A stretch of DNA of 64,000 bases from Legionella yabuuchiae (GTDB lineage Bacteria > Pseudomonadota > Gammaproteobacteria > Legionellales > Legionellaceae), in the NCBI RefSeq assembly GCF_900640115.1, contig NZ_CAAAIW010000012.1:1-64000 (forward strand), in the 5' to 3' direction. Numbering within the stretch: the stretch's first letter is position 1; each line of letters begins with the position of its first letter. A program made the translations under genes and the position numbers. The notes beneath the pieces are model-generated. The model had not been told where the DNA came from, did no database searches, and saw only the letters and a list, made by a program, of their open reading frames with translations. Below are positions 7,432 through 14,553 of this stretch, piece after piece.

Positions 7432-8178
7432 TTAAGCCTTCCCAGTCTGTAAAGACTTATCCTTTTTTCTTAATGAATCACCATCTAATTCAATTTTAAT
7501 CGCATTGTGCACAAGCCTATCTAAAATAGCATCAGCTAAAGTTTCATCATTTAAATGCTCATGCCAATTTGCAACGGGTAATTGGCTGGTAACAATGGTT
7601 GAGTGGTTTTGATATCGGTCTTCTACTATTTCTAATAAATCATGCCTTTGCTGCTCGTTAGGTGCCGCCAGCCCCCAATCATCAAGAATAAGCACATCGA
7701 CTTTGGCCAGCTGGTTTAACCATTTTTGATAAGTGCCGTTTGCTTTTGCAATCAGCAACTCATTCCATAACCGAGGCAGACGATAATACTTGGATGTCAT
7801 ACCAGACAGGCAAGCCTTATGAGCTAACGCACAAGCCAAATAGGTTTTGCCACATCCTGTCGGTCCTGTAATAAGTATGTTCAATTTATTTTTAATCCAA
7901 TTGCAGCTGCTTAAATCTGACACAACATTTTTTTTTAATTTTCTAGGGTGGTCATAATCGATGTCTTCAATGCATGCATTATCTTTTAATTTAGCTTGAC
8001 TCAAGCGCCGTGCTAGTCGCTTGTTTTCCCGAGTTATCCATTCCCTCTCAATCAATATGGCAAGACGCTCCTCAAAGCTTAGCTCACTTACTGGCGAATT
8101 AAGCTGTTCAATTAAGGCTTCTGCCATGCCAGTTAATTTTAAGGTGCGTAATTTATCCAACGTTTGATTATTTAACAT
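7432..8178 (-). CDS. istB: IS21 helper ATPase IstB
   Basis: AAA+ ATPase (248 residues) that assembles on DNA and selects the target for IS21 transposition. The N-terminus has LDKLRTLKLTGMAEALIEQL. Walker A is GPTGCGKTYLACALA (about 106-120), Walker B is VDVLILDDWG, and sensor residues lie in IVTSQLPVANWHEHL. It lies 9 bp downstream of istA and is probably translated from the same transcript. Length is normal for the family, with no frameshift. Confidence 0.95.
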   Translation of the reverse strand: MLNNQTLDKLRTLKLTGMAEALIEQLNSPVSELSFEERLAILIEREWITRENKRLARRLSQAKLKDNACIEDIDYDHPRKLKKNVVSDLSSCNWIKNKLNILITGPTGCGKTYLACALAHKACLSGMTSKYYRLPRLWNELLIAKANGTYQKWLNQLAKVDVLILDDWGLAAPNEQQRHDLLEIVEDRYQNHSTIVTSQLPVANWHEHLNDETLADAILDRLVHNAIKIELDGDSLRKKDKSLQTGKA

Positions 8179-8187
8179 TTTTTTCTC

Positions 8188-9720
8188 CTATTGATAGTAA
8201 TTAGAACCTCTAATATTTTTATGTGAGTTGATAACTGGTGTTTGATGGTTTTGATGCTCATTGGTGCTATCAAGCCTATTTTTTAAGATTGACTCAATGT
8301 GTTGATATCGATAAGCACCAACTTCAAGCCCTTTTTTGCAGGCCGCTTCAAGTCTGTCATTGCCATATCCTTTACTTAGGCGTAATAAACCAAGACATGA
8401 GCGAAAGGATTGTTCTGGGAATGACTTAGACTCAATCATCTTTTGAATAAAGTGCTCGGTGTGAAGGCCAATCTTATTCGCCCAATGCAATAAGCGCTTC
8501 GGTGTCCATTTGCCTTGTTCTTGGTGGGCTTTAGGCATGTGCTCTTGCACGGTTGTATGCTGATATTTATTACGATTGCGTTTGTGGGCTGCAATTCTCT
8601 TACCTTGATAAAAACATTCAATGATTTGGCTTGTGGCTCTTACCTCAATTTCTTGATGGATAAACTTGTAGGGCACGCTATAGTAATGATTTTCAAAGAC
8701 AAAATGATAATCGATATTCACCTTGGCTTTTTTCCAAGTGGCATATTCATAAGCATATTGAGGCAAAGGTTGCAGGGCTGGCTTATCAATTTCTTCAAAT
8801 AGCTGCTTTCTTGACGCATCCATTTTTTGGAATTTTTGAGTATTAAATTTTTCAAGCAAAGGCTTTATTGCCATATTGATTTCAGCAACACTTGTAAAAG
8901 TCATATCACGCAGTGGTGCCAAAACTTGGCGTTCTATGCAGCCCACTGCATTTTCAACCTTAGCTTTATCTTTTGGTGCGCCAGGCCTGGCCGGCACAAT
9001 TGCAAACCCATAGTGCTCACCAACGTGTTGGTAATTTCGGTTGATATCAGGATCATACCGGTGGGATTTAGTAACGCCTGACTTTAGATTATCTGGCACC
9101 GTAATTTTGCTCACACCGCCAAAGTATGCCCACATTCTAATATGGGAGCCTATCCAGTCATGAAGCTGCTGACTAGCAGTTGCTTCTGCAAATGTATATT
9201 GAGATGCGCCTAAAGAGCCGACAAAAATCTCTGCCTCGTGAATTTCTCCCGTTGTTGGATCAAGCCAAGGCACAGTCATTCCAGCATAATCAACAAAGGT
9301 TTTTTCGCCAGCTTTATGCACTTGCTTCATCACTGGCGAAATTTGCTTTATATGTGCACGGTATCGCGTACAAAACTGAGTGTAACCAAGCCCATTAGGG
9401 TATTTATCTTTGTATTCACGCCAGAGCAGTAATAGAGTTACCCCTTTACGCCTTAGTTCTTGGCATACTTCATCCCAGTTCGGCAAAGGCCGATCTTTTT
9501 TAGATGATTGCGTTGGTAAAAATAGAAGTTTATATAGTTCTTGCTCGGTTACCTCTTCTGGCAATGGCCAGTTAATGCCCGCAGCCTTTGCGCGCTGCAA
9601 ATACTCTGATACGGTCGATTTGCTAACGTTTAGGCCATGAGATATTTCTTTATAACTGCAATTTAGCTTATATCTCAGCCTTAATATCTCGCTTATCTTG
9701 TTCATCGATATTGGTCTCAC
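8188..9720 (-). CDS. istA: IS21 DDE transposase IstA
   Basis: DDE transposase of about 510 residues. An N-terminal HTH (LRYKLNCSYKEISHGLNVSKSTVSEYL) binds the ends. The catalytic core shows FVDYAGMT (first Asp), ITVPDNLKSGV (second Asp) and GAPKDKAKVENAVG (Glu), followed by the C-terminal domain with HYYSVPYKFI. GGAG eight bases upstream supports a GTG start at 9720; a GTG at 9729 and an ATG at 9705 are alternatives. It appears intact, so the element may be mobile. Confidence 0.94.
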   Translation of the reverse strand: MRPISMNKISEILRLRYKLNCSYKEISHGLNVSKSTVSEYLQRAKAAGINWPLPEEVTEQELYKLLFLPTQSSKKDRPLPNWDEVCQELRRKGVTLLLLWREYKDKYPNGLGYTQFCTRYRAHIKQISPVMKQVHKAGEKTFVDYAGMTVPWLDPTTGEIHEAEIFVGSLGASQYTFAEATASQQLHDWIGSHIRMWAYFGGVSKITVPDNLKSGVTKSHRYDPDINRNYQHVGEHYGFAIVPARPGAPKDKAKVENAVGCIERQVLAPLRDMTFTSVAEINMAIKPLLEKFNTQKFQKMDASRKQLFEEIDKPALQPLPQYAYEYATWKKAKVNIDYHFVFENHYYSVPYKFIHQEIEVRATSQIIECFYQGKRIAAHKRNRNKYQHTTVQEHMPKAHQEQGKWTPKRLLHWANKIGLHTEHFIQKMIESKSFPEQSFRSCLGLLRLSKGYGNDRLEAACKKGLEVGAYRYQHIESILKNRLDSTNEHQNHQTPVINSHKNIRGSNYYQ

Positions 9721-9779
9721 GTCAAACACTCCAATTTAAAACACTGGAGTATTGTATTAAATTAATACGAATAGATTAT

Positions 9780-9927
9780 GACGAGAGCGTTCGAATAAAA
9801 CCGAAATACCCGTTCGGATGTTGCCGAAATCAGCGTTCGGATCAGAGTGAAATCACCGTTCGGATAAAACCGAAATGGCCGTTTGAATGTTGCCGTAATC
9901 GGCGTTCGGATCAAGCCGAAATACACA
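9780..9927. repeat. IS21 right-end repeat array
   Basis: At least six copies of a CGTTCGGAT/GTTTGAATG-type word alternate with CCGAAAT words at about 20-25-bp spacing up to the tip at 9927. The array is longer than that at the left end (7330-7405). This asymmetry is seen in IS21-family elements. Confidence 0.7.
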
Positions 9928-10307
9928 TCGGGCGCGTAATTGATATCACCAATGAAAAGCAAAAAGCATGGTTGGTTAAAGTATCTGAGCAGGTTCCTCA
10001 AAAAGCCTCGTTAATTCCCAAAGAAAGAAGCTATAAACAGCACTTAAGCCACTATCAGCAGCAAGCAAACAAGATGGGGGTTTGTAAATTGCATGGCCTA
10101 CGCCACGCTTATGCACAACGCCGTTATGAAGAGATTACCAAGTCACTCAATCCCTTAGGCAAAAAGCTTATTTGCCCCATAGCAGGAGGTAAGGCTTTCG
10201 ATTCATTAGCAGGAATAGAAAAAGAAATTGATCGTAAAGCTCGCGCGCGAATAAGCAGAGAATTAGGACACTCGAGATTGAATATTACCAAAGCTTATTT
10301 GGGGTGA
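9928..10307 (+). pseudogene. Integrase C-terminal fragment, 5' part lost at IS21
   Basis: The last ~125 codons show tyrosine-recombinase motifs: KLHGLRHAYAQRRYEEI (HxxR-like box), RISRELGHSRLNITKAYLG (H and catalytic Tyr). A long insert between them (LICPIAGGKAFDSLAGIEKEI) resembles the Integrase_1 group rather than the P4 type at 2808. The frame continues upstream only into IS21 end sequence, so the gene is headless. It is followed by an att-like degenerate repeat, as if it once sat at an island end. Confidence 0.8.
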
Positions 10308-10344
10308 AGCTTATCAATTAATACCAAATAACTATATTCTCGAA

Positions 10345-10422
10345 CTGGTACTAAATTGATGCCAAGAATATTATTTTGTTTGATAATTTTTAAAAAATTA
10401 GATGTTCGTAATTTATTGATTT
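10345..10422 (+). repeat. Degenerate copy of the island-end sequence at 12259-12336
   Basis: Aligned with 12259-12336 it shares CTGGTAC, GCCAAGAATATT against ACCAAGAATATT, TAATTTTTAAAA and GTTCGTAAT.TATTGATTT. The order and spacing are the same, with small insertions. A further CTGGTAC lies at about 10460. It follows an integrase fragment and could be the remnant end of an older element at the same tRNA. Confidence 0.5.
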
Positions 10423-10511
10423 AATGAAAGTGAACTAAGAACCGCAAAAAAACCTAATAATCAACTGGTACACAAATTAAACTGAAAAACATATGAACAA
10501 AGTATAATTTT

Positions 10512-10546
10512 GCCCTGCGACAAAAGCCTGACTTTTTGTGTAGGGC
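10512..10546. terminator. Hairpin between convergent integrase remnant and pentapeptide gene
   Basis: GCCCT..ACAAAA pairs with TTTTGT..AGGGC across an 8-10-nt loop with internal mismatches. It lies 46 bp past the stop of the minus-strand pentapeptide gene. There is no proper U-tract on that strand, so function as an intrinsic terminator is uncertain. Confidence 0.3.
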
Positions 10547-10591
10547 AACTAAGATAAACCAGTTCTATCTGAACAATGCTCCAAGTAGATT

Positions 10592-11167
10592 TCAACAATT
10601 TTGCCATTCATGTTCAGGCGATGCTAATGTTCCATCTGGAAGAACAGCGCAGAAATAGCTTTTTGCTTGTTTAAGTTGTTCTTGTGTTAAATTCGACCCT
10701 ATAAGAATAGAACGATTAAAATTAACGCCTGAAACATTTGCGCCATTAAAATTACTAGACGATAAATTGGACTCTGATAGGTCCGCTTTTGATAAGTTAA
10801 CATTTTCAAAACTAGAACCACTTAAATGTGCATTATTAAAATTGGCATGGGTTAAAACAGCGCCCTTAAAATTTGACGACATTGAGTAGATCCCATAAAA
10901 AGATGTACGCGTTTTAGTTAACACAGAATTAACATAACTTGAACCAGACATATGTCCACTTAGATATGCGTCTATCAAAATAGAGCCATCTAAAACAGCA
11001 TTTTCTTTACCGTCAATCCTAGCACTAGTTAGATCACATTTTATGCATATATTGGTTTTTTCAAACTGCTTTAAGTCATTTTCTGAGTAAGTTACCTTTG
11101 CATAACTTATTGGTGAACCTATCAAAAAAGCAAGAACAGATATAATTTTTAGTTTAGTTGTAATCAC
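10592..11167 (-). CDS. Secreted pentapeptide-repeat protein, second of a pair
   Basis: Pentapeptide repeats of the A(D/N)LSxx type fill the middle (SNFKGAVLTHANFNNAHLSG, SKADLSESNLSSSNFNGANV) and predict a right-handed beta helix. A signal peptide (KLKIISVLAFLIGSPISYA) implies export. The C-terminus LTQEQLKQAKSYFCAVLPDGT is shared with the upstream paralogue, as is CIKCDLT near the N-terminus. The start is uncertain: GTG 11165-11167 has GGAG nine bases upstream, while ATG 11191 and 11182 also fit. It overlaps the upstream gene slightly. Function is unknown; CxxCDL may form a disulfide. Confidence 0.7.
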   Translation of the reverse strand: MITTKLKIISVLAFLIGSPISYAKVTYSENDLKQFEKTNICIKCDLTSARIDGKENAVLDGSILIDAYLSGHMSGSSYVNSVLTKTRTSFYGIYSMSSNFKGAVLTHANFNNAHLSGSSFENVNLSKADLSESNLSSSNFNGANVSGVNFNRSILIGSNLTQEQLKQAKSYFCAVLPDGTLASPEHEWQNC

Positions 11168-11807
11168 AATCAACTTCTCCATTTTCTCCATTTTTATCAT
11201 ACACGGTTCCATCTGGGAGTGTTGCGCACTCATATGACTCCATTGAGTCAAGTTGCTCTTGAGTAATATTAGAACCATAAAAATTAGAATGCTGCATCCT
11301 AGCGCCTACAAAAACTGCTTTCTCTAGATTAGCCTGCATAAAAACACATTTATAACAACTTGCGTTTTTAAAGTTAGCATTCGATAAATTTGCGCGGGTA
11401 AATTGAGATTGTGAGTGACTTGAGTTTGAAAAATTTACTTGCTTAAGAGATGCGTCATCAAACCTACAACCCTGAAGACTGCTTGCGGTAAAATTGGCAT
11501 TGTCTATTATTGACTTATTAAATTTTAAATTTTGAATGTCGCTAAGTACAAAATTTGATTTTTCAATATTTTTCTCTGAAAAATCAACAGTCCTATCATT
11601 ATGTAAGGTGGATTTTGTCCAAAGGGAGTTCTTTAGGTCATTCGACTTAATCTCAATATGAGTCCAGTGCATTATTTCTATTTGGGTCAAATCACAACCA
11701 GTACACTCATCTGATTGCTGTACTTTTTCCAAGTGTGATGGGATATATGCATATAAACTTTGTAAATATAAGCTTAATATGCCTATAAAAACAGCTTTAA
11801 TATTCAT
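11154..11807 (-). CDS. Secreted pentapeptide-repeat protein, first of a pair
   Basis: A 217-residue protein with a signal peptide (MNIKAVFIGILSLYLQSLYAY). A CTGCDLTQIEI motif lies near residue 35-45. Repeats such as NFTASSLQGCRFDDASLKQVNF and RANLSNANFKNASCYKCVF build a predicted beta helix. The ending LDSMESYECATLPDGTVYD matches the downstream paralogue. GGAG lies ahead of the ATG. The pair looks like a tandem duplication at the island end next to tRNA-Pro. Exported pentapeptide proteins occur in Legionella, but the molecular role here is not known. Confidence 0.75.
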   Translation of the reverse strand: MNIKAVFIGILSLYLQSLYAYIPSHLEKVQQSDECTGCDLTQIEIMHWTHIEIKSNDLKNSLWTKSTLHNDRTVDFSEKNIEKSNFVLSDIQNLKFNKSIIDNANFTASSLQGCRFDDASLKQVNFSNSSHSQSQFTRANLSNANFKNASCYKCVFMQANLEKAVFVGARMQHSNFYGSNITQEQLDSMESYECATLPDGTVYDKNGENGEVDCDYN

Positions 11808-11845
11808 TCAAATAAATCTCCTTTTGCCATGTTGAATATGCGAAG

Positions 11846-11970
11846 CTATTTAACCATAAAATGACCTCTCAACAAATAAATCTTTGATGGTTGCGTAATT
11901 GATCCTTTCTCGATTGGCCGTACATCTTGTTTAAGAGATACAATCTCACCAGTAAGGATAGAAATGGTAA
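11846..11970 (-). pseudogene. Possible coding remnant upstream of the pentapeptide pair
   Basis: One minus-strand frame reads ILTGEIVSLKQDVRPIEKGS and continues ITQPSKIYLLRGHFMVK to a TAG at 11846-11848. The composition looks protein-like, but there is a stop just upstream and no start codon or ribosome site. It may be the 3' end of a decayed gene. The remainder of the 11808-12347 interval shows no gene. Confidence 0.25.
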
Positions 11971-12258
11971 GAATTGTCTATAAAAAGACCTTATTTAGCA
12001 CCAGCACTGCATGATATCCTTTGAGCGTTATGGAGCTTCTATGATCGAAAAAAGCTGAGAAATAGGATTTAATATTCATCGTAAATTTTCTTTAAACAAA
12101 TAATGTGCCTGCAACCTGCTCGTAAGTTTTGGCAATGTGAAAAAGAAATTTTATAGTAGGAAAGATAATTACATGGATTTGCTGGGGCGAGCATGCGGGT
12201 GTCTGTAAACCACCTAAGAAATAGAACAACAATCTCACAAAAAGAAAACATTCTTTAT

Positions 12259-12336
12259 CTGGTACCAAAAGTGGTACCAAGAATATTTTGTTTTATAATT
12301 TTTAAAAGTTGATGCGTTCGTAATATATTGATTTTA
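12259..12336 (+). repeat. Island-end sequence beside tRNA-Pro with GGTACC arm-type repeats
   Basis: It begins CTGGTACCAAAAGTGGTACC and ends GTTCGTAATATATTGATTTT, 12 bp short of the tRNA 3' end. The GGTACC pair matches, inverted, the pair next to the integrase (4026-4049). A degenerate copy lies at 10345-10422. Interpreted as the attR/attL arm region of the integrated element. Confidence 0.6.
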
Positions 12337-12347
12337 TTAAGAAAATT

Positions 12348-12424
12348 TGGTCGGGACGGCAGGATTTGAACCTGCGACCCCTAGCGCCCCATGCTAGTAC
12401 GCTACCAAGCTGCGCCACGCCCCG
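12348..12424 (-). tRNA. tRNA-Pro(GGG)
   Basis: A complete 77-nt cloverleaf on the minus strand. The acceptor is CGGGGCG pairing with CGTCCCG plus encoded CCA. The D arm is GCGCAGCTTGGTAGCGT, the anticodon stem CTAGC/GCTAG with loop ATGGGGC (anticodon GGG), and the T arm GCAGG TTCAAAT CCTGC. It closely resembles E. coli proL. The 3' 49 nt are duplicated, inverted, at 4172-4220, identifying this tRNA as an integration site. Confidence 0.97.
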
Positions 12425-12469
12425 ACTGGAGCGAATAATAGCAAGTTTAAGATTAGAAGACAATCGCAA

Positions 12470-12766
12470 TTATGGTCTAGGGGTGTTGCTTTTTTCTTCG
12501 CTACGTTCTTCTTCAAGCTGATGTTCAGTTTCATCCATTGGGCTGACTTCGCCGGTGGTTTCAAATCCTGGGATGCCTTCACCGACCATGACGGCTTCGC
12601 CTGTGGTCTCATTCCCTGGTACACCATCTTCTAATGAATCCACCTCATCAGAGCCTATAAAAGAATTATGCAAAAGGTCATTGGACGATCCTTCTTGTTT
12701 TAAATCCGCTAATAATTTTTCTTCGGGCGTTTGTTCTGTATCTGATTCAGGAGTTAGTTTAACCAT
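12470..12766 (-). CDS. Small acidic hypothetical protein with internal duplication
   Basis: A 98-residue, strongly acidic protein rich in Glu, Gly and Thr, with no hydrophobic core, so it is probably disordered. Two similar blocks occur: [13 protein letters not shown] and [13 protein letters not shown]. No family was recognised. The ATG at 12764-12766 has only a weak ribosome site. It lies just upstream of tRNA-Pro on the same strand, outside the integration site. Low-complexity composition leaves some doubt that it is expressed. Confidence 0.5.
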   Translation of the reverse strand: MVKLTPESDTEQTPEEKLLADLKQEGSSNDLLHNSFIGSDEVDSLEDGVPGNETTGEAVMVGEGIPGFETTGEVSPMDETEHQLEEERSEEKSNTPRP

Positions 12767-12799
12767 GGACTGTCCACTTTTAAGATGAATATACTATAA

Positions 12800-13154
12800 G
12801 TATAGACTCGTGATCTTTCAAAATGCGTAATTTAGCAGGGTAAACGCAGGTGTGATATAAAAAGTCCTTTAGAATTTTTTATGCGATTATTGACCTATTA
12901 TCTACGACCCAAGGTACTGGATTAAGTCCGGCCCAAGCTTTTTTTTGTCCGCGGGCTCCAGGAATCTAATAATATCGGTGGATCCCGCGCATAAGCGCTG
13001 GACGTAGACAAATAGGGTAATTTACAACCACACGCGCTTTCGCCCTGCCGCATTTTAAAAAACTCGCAAGGGAATGAGCCGTTACTTGCTTTTTAAAATG
13101 CGACAGGAAAAAAAGGCGCCGAAAAACACGCCTTTTGAAAGATCACGGGAATAC
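12800..13154. repeat. Composite palindromic (MITE-like) element, 355 bp
   Basis: The ends are inverted repeats: GTATAGACTCGTGATCTTTC plus AAAATGCG on the left, and CGCCTTTTGAAAGATCACGG plus GAATAC on the right. Shorter relatives with the same ends occur at 19094-19176 and 58681-58760. Inside are a second palindromic unit (12901-13008) and an inner inverted pair, CATTTTAAAAA/TTTTTAAAATG at about 13046-13102. No protein is encoded. The 12767-13372 gap holds nothing else apart from the gcdH terminator. Confidence 0.6.
12901..13008. repeat. Second palindromic repeat nested inside 12800-13154
   Basis: It is bounded by TCTACG and CGTAGA and contains GTCCGCGGGCTCCAGGAATC and GGATCCCGCGC. Read on the minus strand this is the CGCGGGATCC....GATTCCTGGAGCCCGCGGAC palindromic repeat that I recall as a dispersed element in several gammaproteobacterial and alphaproteobacterial intracellular genomes. 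Dispersal in this genome cannot be checked here. Confidence 0.5.
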
Positions 13155-13304
13155 ATCTCCGTGTAATTGTTTTAATTGGTTGTCCAAATCAGCAGCCAAT
13201 TTATCTAACGTTAGACGGTGATTACTCCCCCGAGAAATACCATCCAAGGCGAGAGAAAAGTATCCGCTATCAGGACATGGTTTTAACTATAGGCCAGATT
13301 TTAA

Positions 13305-13354
13305 AAAAAGCAAAAAAAAAAAAAATAAAAAAATGCACTCTGTACGATACAGAG
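13305..13354 (-). terminator. Intrinsic terminator of the E1-gcdH operon
   Basis: On the minus strand CTCTGT-ATCGT-ACAGAG forms a hairpin (13338-13354), followed by TGCATTTTTTT and a long interrupted T run. It begins 19 bp beyond the gcdH stop, a standard Rho-independent terminator. Confidence 0.85.
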
Positions 13355-13372
13355 AAAAATGCATAAGAAATA

Positions 13373-14530
13373 TTATCCGAACGCATTAATTCCGGTAATA
13401 TGACGTCCCAATACCAACTTATGAACGTTATCCGTTCCTTCATAAGTAAATACTGATTCCAAATTGAGCATGTGTCGGATGACATGATATTCAAGACTAA
13501 TGCCATTCCCGCCCAGTAAATTACGACAAGTTCTTGCGATGTTTAACGCTTCCCTGCAAGCGTTACCTTTTGCCAATGAAATCATAGTCGGTGTTTCACG
13601 GTCTTGGTCTTTTAGACGCCCAATTTGCAAATGAATCCATTGCGCTTTGACAATCTCAGTATACATTTCAGCAAGATCTTCTTGTATTAATTGAAACGAG
13701 GCTAAAGGCTTATCAAATTGTTTACGTTCTAATAGATAATCACGCGTAATATCAAAACACGCCATAGCAGCGCCCATAGCGCCCCAGCAAATACCATATC
13801 GAGCTTGGCTTAGGCAACTTAACGCGGCTCCAAGTCCGCGCTCACTTCCTGGCAAGAGATTCTCATCGGGCACAAAGACATCTTCAAATACCAGCTCGCC
13901 GGTTTTAGAGGCGCGCAAGGACATTTTTAACTTAATTTCTTGACGTTTAAACCCTTCAAAATCCTTTTCGACGATAAACCCTCGAATTCCTTCTTTGGTT
14001 TTGGCCCAAACAATAGCCAGATCCGCAATTGATGCATTGGTAATCCACATCTTTGCACCATTTAAGCGCCAGCCACCATCCACTTTTTCTGCATTAGTTC
14101 GCATGCCAGCCGGATCGGACCCAGAGTCAGGCTCTGTTAAACCAAAACATCCAATCATATCACCTTTTGCCATAGGTTTTAAAAACCGATTTTTCTGCTC
14201 TTCACTGCCATAACGAAATATAGGATACATACATAAAGAACTTTGCACGGAAACAAAGCTGCGTAAACCACTATCTCCTCGTTCTAGTTCCTGGCAGACT
14301 AATCCGTAGGAAACATACGAAGCTTCCGATCCGCCATATTCTGCTGGCAAGGTTAGTCCCAATAATCCAAGCTCGGCCGATTTTTTAATTAACGCTTTAG
14401 GAAATTCTGCGCGCTCAAATGCTTCTGGCATTAAAGGAATCACATCCTTCTCAACAAACCGTGCAACGCTGTCTCGTATCATTCGCTCATCGTCTTTTAA
14501 TTGCTCATCAAGAAACAGTAGATCATCCAC
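13373..14530 (-). CDS. gcdH: Glutaryl-CoA dehydrogenase (acyl-CoA dehydrogenase family)
   Basis: FAD enzyme that oxidises and decarboxylates glutaryl-CoA to crotonyl-CoA in lysine and tryptophan breakdown. The 385-residue chain has CFGLTEPDSGSDPAGM (FAD/substrate loop), KMWITNASIADL, RYGICWGAMGAAMACFD and LLGGNGISLEYHVIRHMLNLE. TYEGTDNVHKLVLGRHITG carries the catalytic Glu region typical of GcdH. The start is GTG at 14530 with AAGGAG eight bases upstream. It lies 23 bp behind the fused E1 gene and is probably co-transcribed; a terminator follows. Confidence 0.9.
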   Translation of the reverse strand: MDDLLFLDEQLKDDERMIRDSVARFVEKDVIPLMPEAFERAEFPKALIKKSAELGLLGLTLPAEYGGSEASYVSYGLVCQELERGDSGLRSFVSVQSSLCMYPIFRYGSEEQKNRFLKPMAKGDMIGCFGLTEPDSGSDPAGMRTNAEKVDGGWRLNGAKMWITNASIADLAIVWAKTKEGIRGFIVEKDFEGFKRQEIKLKMSLRASKTGELVFEDVFVPDENLLPGSERGLGAALSCLSQARYGICWGAMGAAMACFDITRDYLLERKQFDKPLASFQLIQEDLAEMYTEIVKAQWIHLQIGRLKDQDRETPTMISLAKGNACREALNIARTCRNLLGGNGISLEYHVIRHMLNLESVFTYEGTDNVHKLVLGRHITGINAFG

Positions 14531-14553
14531 GAAAAATTCTCCTTAACAGTTAA

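Larger units (their letters stand above)
7330..9927 (-). mobile_element. IS21-family insertion sequence (2598 bp)
   Basis: The element carries istA and istB on the minus strand. Its tips are TGCGTATTTCGGCT at 7330 and the inverse, TGTGTATTTCGGCT, ending at 9927. Subterminal arrays of CCGAACGGC/GTTCGGAT-type repeats lie inside both tips, as expected for IstA binding. Both genes are full length. The flanks show no matching target duplication (CAGAGG on the left, TCGGGC on the right), and each flank is a different interrupted gene. This suggests recombination between IS copies after insertion. Confidence 0.88.

Noticed and set aside
9711-10307. One intact 198-codon gene spanning the IS21 right end and the integrase tail
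   Set aside because: The first ~70 codons are translated IS terminal repeats (RIKPKYPFGCC-type); only the part after 9927 is real coding sequence.
12069-12280. Two overlapping minus-strand frames of about 60 codons near tRNA-Pro
   Set aside because: Aromatic-rich, no ribosome site, cover island-end repeats; no family pattern.
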